From: JAFEBO01 sp044221315
GTDB taxonomy: Bacteria; Planctomycetota; Phycisphaerae; Phycisphaerales; UBA1924
DNA: 64,000 bases
Direction of reading: 5' to 3'
Assembly: GCA_044221315.1 (NCBI GenBank)
Contig: JBGAPK010000006.1
Location: forward strand, 1 to 64,000
The notes under the pieces are model-generated. The model saw only the letters and a list, made by a program, of their open reading frames with translations. It ran no database searches and was not told where the DNA came from. The position numbers and the translations under genes are program-made. Shown here piece after piece: positions 58,129 through 64,000 of the stretch (positions are counted from its first letter, which is position 1; the number at the start of each line of letters is the position of its first letter).

Positions 58129-60810
58129 ATGATGAGCCGTTCCATATCGTGCCTGATCGGGACGTTTTTCCTGGTTGCGGCGAGCGCGGTCGATGGGCAG
58201 AGCGTTCAGACGGTTCCTCCGGCGCTGGATGCTGTGGAGGGCAATTCACCGGGGAACTACATCCCTCTGGGCGCGGCGACCGGGGGGACGTACCTGGTGC
58301 TGTACGCGGCCGATCAATTGACGGGGATTCCGGCGGGGAGCGTGATCACATCGCTGCAGATGCGACAGAACAACTCAACTGCGGTCGCGTGGCCGGCGTC
58401 GGCGGCGACGATCGCGGACTACCAGGTGCGGCTGGCGGCGTCGCCGCTCACGCCTTCGACGATCAGCAGCACGTTCGCGAGCAACATGACGAACCCTGTG
58501 CTGGTGCGCAGCGGCGTGCTGAATCTTGGGGCGGGGGCGTATCCGGGCGGCGCCAACACGGGCACCACGCCGGAGGGATGGGGTCCGGTGATCGGGTTCA
58601 CGACGGGGTATGTCTACACGGGCGGGGTGCTGGCGATCGAATTCCGCAACGGCGGGGTCGGCGCGGGAAGTACCGCGTATGCCGACACGCTGTACAGCGA
58701 GGTGCGGGCGGCGGGGAGGGGGAACATCGCTTCGCCCGGCGAGACGTCCGGGTTTGACGGGGCGGCGCTGGTCGCGCGTCTGACGTTTACGACACCGACG
58801 GGGCCGTTCCAGACGGGGGTGACGAAGTTCATCGTGCTGGGGGACACGGCGATGTCGCGCGGGAGCGCGACTTCGACGAGCCTGCTGAACCTCTCGCCGC
58901 GGACGGCGCAATTGGGCCTGGACGCGGGGGAACTGCGTGGTCTGGCGCCGGGGTCGCAGTTCATCGGGATGGGGTATCGCGCGGGCGTGTCGGCGGCGTG
59001 GCCGGCGGCGAACCAGAGTTTCAAGAAGTATGACATTCAGTTGTCGAGGTCGAACAACGCGCCGGGGTCGCTGAGCGACACGATCGCGACGAACGTTGGG
59101 TCGGACGCGGTGACGGTGCGGTCGGGTGCGTTGGCGGTAGGGGCGGGCGCGCTGTTGCCGTGGCCGGCATCGCCGGGATATGCGCCGTGGTCGCTGGAGA
59201 TTCCGTTTGCGAATCCGTACATGTATACGGGCGGGCCGCTGCTGACGGTGATCCGGAGCGACGGGGTGACGGGGGCGCTCTCGGGCGAGGTTGATGCGAT
59301 CGCGACGACGAGCCCGCTGTACGGGTCACGTCTGAAGGCGCGTCTGAGCGCGGCGAGCTCGACGGCGACAACGACGACGAGCGCGCTTGCGTATCCGATC
59401 GAGCGATTCAGCGTGGACGCGGCGGACATCATTCCGAACAGCAATGCGACCGCGACAGGGAACAACACTTACACGGCCATTCTGCGCCCCGAGCCGATCT
59501 CGTTCCAGGTGATTGTGAGCGCCACGGAGCTGGCGTATCTGCCGATCGGAAGCCAGATCACGGGGTATTCGCTGCGGGCGGACGGCGGCGCCGCGACATA
59601 CCCGGCGACGGCGATCGCGTTCAACGAGTACCAGGTGTGGGCGAGCACATCGCGGCGGCATCCCAATGCCGCGAGCCTGACGTTCGCGGACAACGAGGGT
59701 GCGGACGTTGTGCAGGTTCGTTCGGGGCCGCTGGCGGTGCCGGCGGGGATGTTCGCGGGGGGCGGATCGATCAATCCGTTCTCGTCGCCGATCTGGTTCC
59801 AGAGGCCGTTCGTCTACAAGGGAGGGGATCTGTGCGTGACGATCCGTCACTCGGGCTCGCCGGGGAGTTCCATACCGATCCTGGATGGCAGCAGCGACAC
59901 CACCCGGACGATTCTGCGTTCGAGTTTTGGAATCGCGGCGACGGTCAGCGACAGCGACTACCGGATGGGGCCGGTGATCCGGTTCGGCTATAACCCCTCG
60001 GTCGTCGCCCCGACGTCAAGGACAACTACTCCGGGCAACGACGGCTATTCGCTGATGTACAGCGCGGCCGGGAACGTCCATCAGAACATCTACGGAGCGG
60101 ACCAGCTCACGGGCCTTCGCATCGGGAGCGTCATCACGGGCGTCTCGTTCCGCGCGCAGAGCGCGGTGAACGGGTACGCGACCTGGCCGGCGGCCGACGT
60201 GAATGTGAATCGCTTCGACATCACGCTGAGCACGTCGCCCCGCCTGCCGGCGGCGATGAGCAATACCTTTGCGGAGAACATCGGCGCCGACGCGGTGCTT
60301 GTCCGCTCTGGCGCTCTCACCATTCCGGCCGGCGCCTTCCCGTACGTGTATTCGACAACGAATCCCAACGAGTACCGGTGGTTTCTGCAGTTCACCCGGC
60401 CGTTTGTCTACCGGGGAGGTCCGCTCAGCATGACCATCCGCAACGATTCAGGCGCCGGCTTCGTGTCGATGTACTTTGACGTGCTGATGGGAGCCTTTGC
60501 GCAGGCCAACGGGCGCTGGGCGTATGGGACCGGGGCCGATGCGACCGTGCAGACGAAGACCGGGTTCTATGGTGCTCTTGCCGCCCGCTTTGCGTTTGTT
60601 CCGGAGGGTTCCTGCCCGGCGGATCTGAACAACGACGGCGTGGTGGATGACGGGGATTTTACGGTCTTTCTGTTCGCGTACAACACGCTCGATTGCACGG
60701 ACCCGTCGATGGCGCTGGGATGTCCGGCGGACTTCAACCACGACGGCGTGGTGGATGATGCGGACTTCTCGGTGTTTGTGCTGGCGTACAACGAGCTGGT
60801 GTGTCCGTGA
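58129..60810 (+). CDS. Secreted protein of four ~200-residue repeats with dockerin-like tail (paralogue)
   Basis: An 893-residue exported protein (signal MMSRSISCLIGTFFLVAASA, ending VDGQ) with four units of the same type as the preceding gene (VPPALDAVEG, YAADQLTGIPAGSVITSLQM, SNMTNPVLVRSGVLNLGAGA, YVYTGGVLAIEF). Its tail is DLNNDGVVDDGDF / DFNHDGVVDDADF, ending VCP. ATG 58129 or the next codon 58132 both fit. It is most similar to the preceding gene in its first unit and less so in the later ones. Presumed surface role. Confidence 0.8.
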   Translation: MMSRSISCLIGTFFLVAASAVDGQSVQTVPPALDAVEGNSPGNYIPLGAATGGTYLVLYAADQLTGIPAGSVITSLQMRQNNSTAVAWPASAATIADYQVRLAASPLTPSTISSTFASNMTNPVLVRSGVLNLGAGAYPGGANTGTTPEGWGPVIGFTTGYVYTGGVLAIEFRNGGVGAGSTAYADTLYSEVRAAGRGNIASPGETSGFDGAALVARLTFTTPTGPFQTGVTKFIVLGDTAMSRGSATSTSLLNLSPRTAQLGLDAGELRGLAPGSQFIGMGYRAGVSAAWPAANQSFKKYDIQLSRSNNAPGSLSDTIATNVGSDAVTVRSGALAVGAGALLPWPASPGYAPWSLEIPFANPYMYTGGPLLTVIRSDGVTGALSGEVDAIATTSPLYGSRLKARLSAASSTATTTTSALAYPIERFSVDAADIIPNSNATATGNNTYTAILRPEPISFQVIVSATELAYLPIGSQITGYSLRADGGAATYPATAIAFNEYQVWASTSRRHPNAASLTFADNEGADVVQVRSGPLAVPAGMFAGGGSINPFSSPIWFQRPFVYKGGDLCVTIRHSGSPGSSIPILDGSSDTTRTILRSSFGIAATVSDSDYRMGPVIRFGYNPSVVAPTSRTTTPGNDGYSLMYSAAGNVHQNIYGADQLTGLRIGSVITGVSFRAQSAVNGYATWPAADVNVNRFDITLSTSPRLPAAMSNTFAENIGADAVLVRSGALTIPAGAFPYVYSTTNPNEYRWFLQFTRPFVYRGGPLSMTIRNDSGAGFVSMYFDVLMGAFAQANGRWAYGTGADATVQTKTGFYGALAARFAFVPEGSCPADLNNDGVVDDGDFTVFLFAYNTLDCTDPSMALGCPADFNHDGVVDDADFSVFVLAYNELVCP

Positions 60811-60936
60811 GGGGAGCAGCAGAGCAGCAGATTTTTCGGCTGCGCCGAGGGGAGACTGGTGGTGGCTACGGCCGGCCGTTGAAAATGCGGGCGATGTGCG
60901 CGAAGCTGGGCGGGGCCGTGTTCCGTAGGATCGGGG

Positions 60937-61305
60937 ATGCGGATTGGAGCGGTGGTGTATGTGCTGTGGTTTCTGACTCTCGCGGCTTGCTGCGGCGCGG
61001 TGGTGGTTCACATGGTGCGTCATCGTGCGCGGAGAATTGGCGCGGCGTTGTTGTGTCCGCTGGGCGCGGTGCTGATGTTCGGGCTTGTGTCGGCGGGGAT
61101 CGGTTTGGCGGAGGGGGCGTGGAATTGGGCGAATCCGGGGCTGTGGATCGCGCTCCTTATCGGTGCGGGCGGGGTGGTGTTGACGGTGATCGGCGCGCGG
61201 GTGGTTTTGGAGAGGCCGATCGGGGCGGGGGCGTGCCGCGGGTGTGGGTATGACCGAAAGGGGCTTGCGCGCGGAGCGGCGTGTCCGGAATGTGGGGCGT
61301 TGTGA
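60937..61305 (+). CDS. Two- to three-TM membrane protein with zinc ribbon
   Basis: A 122-residue protein with three hydrophobic segments (VVYVLWFLTLAACCGAVVV; IGAALLCPLGAVLMFGLVSA; LWIALLIGAGGVVLTVIGA) and a C-terminal cytoplasmic zinc ribbon A-C-R-G-C-G-Y-D ... A-C-P-E-C-G, the same ribbon type as in the genes at 237 and 28095 but here uninterrupted. It therefore gives the normal spacing for the family: about 12 residues between the cysteine pairs. ATG 60937 is a plain start. A period-8 tract precedes it (60814-60830). Function unknown. Confidence 0.7.
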   Translation: MRIGAVVYVLWFLTLAACCGAVVVHMVRHRARRIGAALLCPLGAVLMFGLVSAGIGLAEGAWNWANPGLWIALLIGAGGVVLTVIGARVVLERPIGAGACRGCGYDRKGLARGAACPECGAL

Positions 61306-61320
61306 AATGGTTGATGGTCC

Positions 61321-61346
61321 GACCTCTCGCTCACGCGAGAGGCTCC
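61321..61346 (-). repeat. Type C palindromic element (inverted)
   Basis: gacctctcgctcacgcgaga + ggctcc, the reverse complement of the 26874/33885 type. Stem cctctcgc/gcgagagg is perfect here. Confidence 0.7.
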
Positions 61347-61388
61347 ATTTGGGTGAGGGATTGAGTCGGGCTGTTGCGGAGGGAGCCG

Positions 61389-62393
61389 ATGCGCGTACTT
61401 GTTCTTGGCGGGACGGGGCTCATCAGCACGGGGATCGTGAAGCATTTGCTCGCGCGAAATGCGGAGGTGACGGTGTTCTGCCGCGGGAAGCGCGGGGGGG
61501 CGTTGGCCCCGGGCGTACGGACGATTGCGGGTGATCGCGACGACGTTGCGGGATTTGCGCGAGCGATGGCGGATCAGCGGTTCGATGTGGTGATCGACAT
61601 GATCTGCTTTCGGCCGGAGCAGGCGAGGGGCGCGATCGGGGTGTTTCGGGGGCGGTGTGAACAGTTCATTTTCTGTTCGACGGTGGTGACGTACGGGATC
61701 AAGTCGCCGCCGGGGGTGTTTGTGGACGAGACTTTTCCGCAGGAGCCGATCAGCGGATATGGCAGAGACAAGCTTGCGTGCGAGCGGGAGTTTGAGCGGG
61801 CGGACAGCGCGGGATATTTCAGGACGACGATCATCCGGCCGAGCCACACGTACGGGCCGGGGGTTTCGCTGCTCGACAATCTCGAGATCGAAAGCGTGGC
61901 GTGGGATCGGATCGAGAGGGGGTTGCCGGTGCTGTGCTCGGGTGATGGGCTCGGGTTTTGGGTTTCGACGCACCGGGATGATTGCGGGAAGTTGTTTGCG
62001 CATGCGGCGCTGAATCCGAAAACCTATGGACAGGCGTACAACGCGACGCGGCGGGAACATCTGACTTGGCGTGGCTACTACCGGGAGGTGGCGGCGGCGC
62101 TCGGGCGGAAGGCTCGGCTGATATTCATGCCGGCTTCCTGGATTGTGGCGCATGATCCGGAGCGGTTTGGGTTTCTACGCGAGATCAGCGGGTTTCACGG
62201 GGCGTACGACTCGTCGAAGGCGGAGCGGGATGTGCCGCAGTTCCGGTGTGAGATTGGATTGGAGGAGGGGGCGCGGGAAGTGCTTCTCGATCAGAAGCGG
62301 CGCGGGGCGTGGAGGGAGAGCGCGTCGGACATCAGGTATGCCGCGATGGTGGAGGAGGCGGAGAGGATTGGGATGGTGGGGGTTGAGGCCTAG
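61389..62393 (+). CDS. NAD-dependent epimerase/dehydratase-family protein
   Basis: A 334-residue extended short-chain dehydrogenase/reductase-type protein. The N-terminal nucleotide-binding motif is G-G-T-G-L-I-S (normally GxxGxxG, so the last Gly is Ser); the catalytic Tyr and Lys are in YGRDK with the upstream Ser/Thr in FCSTVVTYG. RPSHTYGPG and the long C-terminal half complete the fold. It belongs to the mRNA-binding/epimerase-like branch (related to CSP41-type proteins). ATG 61389 follows a GGAGGGAG site. No sugar-nucleotide operon surrounds it. Substrate unknown. Confidence 0.8.
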   Translation: MRVLVLGGTGLISTGIVKHLLARNAEVTVFCRGKRGGALAPGVRTIAGDRDDVAGFARAMADQRFDVVIDMICFRPEQARGAIGVFRGRCEQFIFCSTVVTYGIKSPPGVFVDETFPQEPISGYGRDKLACEREFERADSAGYFRTTIIRPSHTYGPGVSLLDNLEIESVAWDRIERGLPVLCSGDGLGFWVSTHRDDCGKLFAHAALNPKTYGQAYNATRREHLTWRGYYREVAAALGRKARLIFMPASWIVAHDPERFGFLREISGFHGAYDSSKAERDVPQFRCEIGLEEGAREVLLDQKRRGAWRESASDIRYAAMVEEAERIGMVGVEA

Positions 62394-62591
62394 CAGAATG
62401 ACCGGGGCACAGGAACTGGGCTGCCGCAGGCGGTTGTTGGGGGTGTCGGCAATCGGGTTTGGGAAGCGGGCCGGGGTCTGCTTTGCAATTTGTTTGGCGT
62501 GGAAGCGGAACGGGAATCGGCGCGCGATTGTGTGATCGTCGGGGTTGCGTCGGTCGGGGTTGGTGGTAGGCTGCGGCGGGAGGGCATCCAT

Positions 62592-63479
62592 ATGGCGAAT
62601 CACTTGATGAAGGGCGGCTCTGTCGGGGCGATGGTTGTGGCGTTTGCAGGGATGAGTTTGGGAATTGGGGCGGCGCTGGGGGCGGAGCAGCACATCGTGC
62701 TTCCGGCGGCGTTTGAGAGTGCGGAGGGGGGGGTCAACAACAACGTCCCGATTGGGGCGGGGCTGGGCACCTACCAGGTGATGTATTCGGCGGGAGAAAT
62801 GTCGGGCGTGGCGCTGCACAGCCGCATCACGGGGTTTCAGCTTCGACAGGACAACCTTTTCGGGTTTGTTCCGTGGCCGCGGGTCGACGTGACGATCGCG
62901 GACTATCGCGTGTTCATGGGGACGAGCAATCGGGTTCCGGCCGGATTCAGCAATACGTTCGCCGAGAACATCATCGCAAAGCAACAGGTGATGTCGGGGC
63001 CGCTCTTTCTTGCGAAGAACGCCTTCCCCGCCGGGCCGTTCGGCGGACCGCCGCGGGCGTGGGGGCCGGTGATTCAGCTCGATGCGGAGTACAAGTACGA
63101 GGGCGGTCCGCTGGTGATCGAGTTCAGGAGTGTGGGTGCGGGGAGCGATGGTGGAACGTCTGGTGATGCGACGACAAACAGCGCGGCGGCGGCGGGGGGC
63201 GGGAACGCGACAAGCACCGAGGCGACGACATCGAACGGCGGGAGCGTGGCGATCATCCGGCTGACCTATGTGCCGCCGGGGTGTCCGGCGGATTTGAATC
63301 ACGATGAACAGGTGGATGACGCGGACTTTGTGATTTTCGTCGCGGCGTACAACATTCTGGATTGCGCGGATCCGGCGATGCCGGCGGGTTGCCCGGCGGA
63401 TATGAACAGTGACGGCGTCGTGGAGGACGGGGACTTTGTGATTTTCGTCGCGGCGTACAACGAATTGGTGTGTCCGTGA
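62592..63479 (+). CDS. Secreted one-unit repeat protein with dockerin-like tail
   Basis: A 295-residue exported protein with signal MANHLMKGGSVGAMVVAFAG (ending LGAE). It has a single copy of the ~200-residue unit found four times in the genes at 55124 and 58129 (LPAAFESAEG, YSAGEMSGVALHSRITGFQL, EYKYEGGPLVIEFR), and the tail DLNHDEQVDDADF / DMNSDGVVEDGDF, ending VCP. ATG 62592 is preceded by a purine-rich GCGGGAGGGC stretch about four bases upstream. It is the minimal version of the family and a good one for structural work. Role unknown. Confidence 0.8.
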   Translation: MANHLMKGGSVGAMVVAFAGMSLGIGAALGAEQHIVLPAAFESAEGGVNNNVPIGAGLGTYQVMYSAGEMSGVALHSRITGFQLRQDNLFGFVPWPRVDVTIADYRVFMGTSNRVPAGFSNTFAENIIAKQQVMSGPLFLAKNAFPAGPFGGPPRAWGPVIQLDAEYKYEGGPLVIEFRSVGAGSDGGTSGDATTNSAAAAGGGNATSTEATTSNGGSVAIIRLTYVPPGCPADLNHDEQVDDADFVIFVAAYNILDCADPAMPAGCPADMNSDGVVEDGDFVIFVAAYNELVCP

Positions 63480-63713
63480 AAGGAGCAGCGGAGGGGTGGA
63501 TCCGCGGAGCGGGAAAGAAACCGCAAAAGATGCGAAGCGGGAACCAGCAGACTTGCCGGGGAGAGTTTGATCGGGCGTGCGGGAATTGCTCGGCACGACC
63601 ACCTGCGGAGAACAGGAGTTGGTGAATGTTTGCGTCTTGGCGGGAGGGGGTCGGCGCGGTAGACTAGGGTGAGCGGGGGTAAAGCTATCGGCGCGGGCCG
63701 GACGGAGAGACCC

Positions 63714-64000
63714 ATGAATGCGAAGTTGTGTGCGGGCGCGTGCGTTCTTGTGTGCTGCGCGGGGGCGGCTCGGGCGCAGTTGGTCCTCACGAGCGATCAG
63801 CGGGCGATCACGGTGGAGGCGGCGGGGTCGACGGGGGTGGCGTTTCCGGCGCCGTCGTACAGCCCGTTCAACAGGGACCTGAGCAAGGACATCCCGTCCG
63901 GCGGCGGAAACGGGAAGGCGCGCGGGACGCAGAACTCGACGGTGTCGGTGAGCGCGTTCTCGGCGACGGGGCTCGGCTCGGCGGAGTCGAACGCGGGGCC
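63714..64000 (+). CDS. Secreted protein, truncated by the window end
   Basis: The reading frame is open from ATG 63714 to the end of the window (95 codons). It begins with a signal peptide MNAKLCAGACVLVCCAGAAR followed by AQ, with a purine-rich GGAGAG site upstream. The mature part starts LVLTSDQRAITVEAAGSTGV and is strand-like. The tail, and hence class, cannot be seen. Confidence 0.7.
   Translation, partial: MNAKLCAGACVLVCCAGAARAQLVLTSDQRAITVEAAGSTGVAFPAPSYSPFNRDLSKDIPSGGGNGKARGTQNSTVSVSAFSATGLGSAESNAG

Noticed and set aside
1..64000. tRNA, rRNA or other RNA genes
   Set aside because: No cloverleaf with a conserved T-arm (gttcgaatc-like) or rRNA block was found on reading either strand. 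A covariance search would be needed to be certain.

Overview
The window is high-GC DNA that reads like a planctomycete, most likely of the Phycisphaerae. Three things point there: a large family of secreted proteins ending in a doubled, cysteine-flanked EF-hand (dockerin-like) tail; secreted proteins ending in a VPAPGA/VPxP-type hydrophobic anchor followed by Arg-rich residues; and small membrane proteins carrying a CxxCGYDL...CxECG zinc ribbon. No rRNA, tRNA, CRISPR array or complete prophage was seen. The assignment is by protein style only.

Layout. 0-9 kb: a membrane zinc-ribbon protein, queD, a dockerin-tailed secreted protein, a lower-GC nuclease-like gene, an HNH endonuclease with a broken HNH remnant beside it, a PEP-CTERM-like secreted protein, and an ECF sigma / membrane anti-sigma-like pair with a secreted companion. 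This part is full of two palindromic repeat families (called A and B here), several of which lie in frame inside genes. 10-19 kb: oxalate decarboxylase, a Tat-exported metallophosphoesterase, two small lipoproteins, a second anchor-type secreted protein, a Ser/Thr kinase with TPR-like repeats, a stand-alone MshEN-like domain, a secreted leucine-rich-repeat protein and a decayed choice-of-anchor L gene. 20-47 kb: a run of very large secreted repeat proteins (kelch, HAF-like, FG-GAP, beta-propeller and Ig-like), most on the minus strand and most ending in the same dockerin-like tail. 48-55 kb: a GIY-YIG protein, then a leftward cluster of a terminase large-subunit homologue, a GNAT acetyltransferase, an ABC-type ATPase and a small HTH protein. 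A rightward HTH-S24 (LexA/CI-like) repressor diverges from this cluster across a spacer rich in inverted repeats. 55-64 kb: three secreted paralogues built from a ~200-residue repeat, a zinc-ribbon membrane protein, an NAD-dependent epimerase and the start of another secreted protein.

How the parts fit. Most of the window encodes an exported, repeat-rich surface or extracellular protein repertoire with a common C-terminal Ca-binding tail (15 copies) or a C-terminal anchor helix (3 copies). Regulation is represented by the ECF sigma module, the receptor-like kinase and the S24 repressor. The least ordinary locus is the terminase / GNAT / ABC ATPase / HTH / S24-repressor cluster. It has the regulatory layout of a prophage, but no capsid, portal or tail genes are in view. 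The in-frame palindromic elements, two of whose hosts are split exactly between the cysteine pairs of a zinc-binding site, are the other notable feature.

Limits. All calls come from reading the sequence and from family knowledge. No database search, alignment or structure prediction was run. Fold-level calls for the large secreted proteins are therefore approximate.
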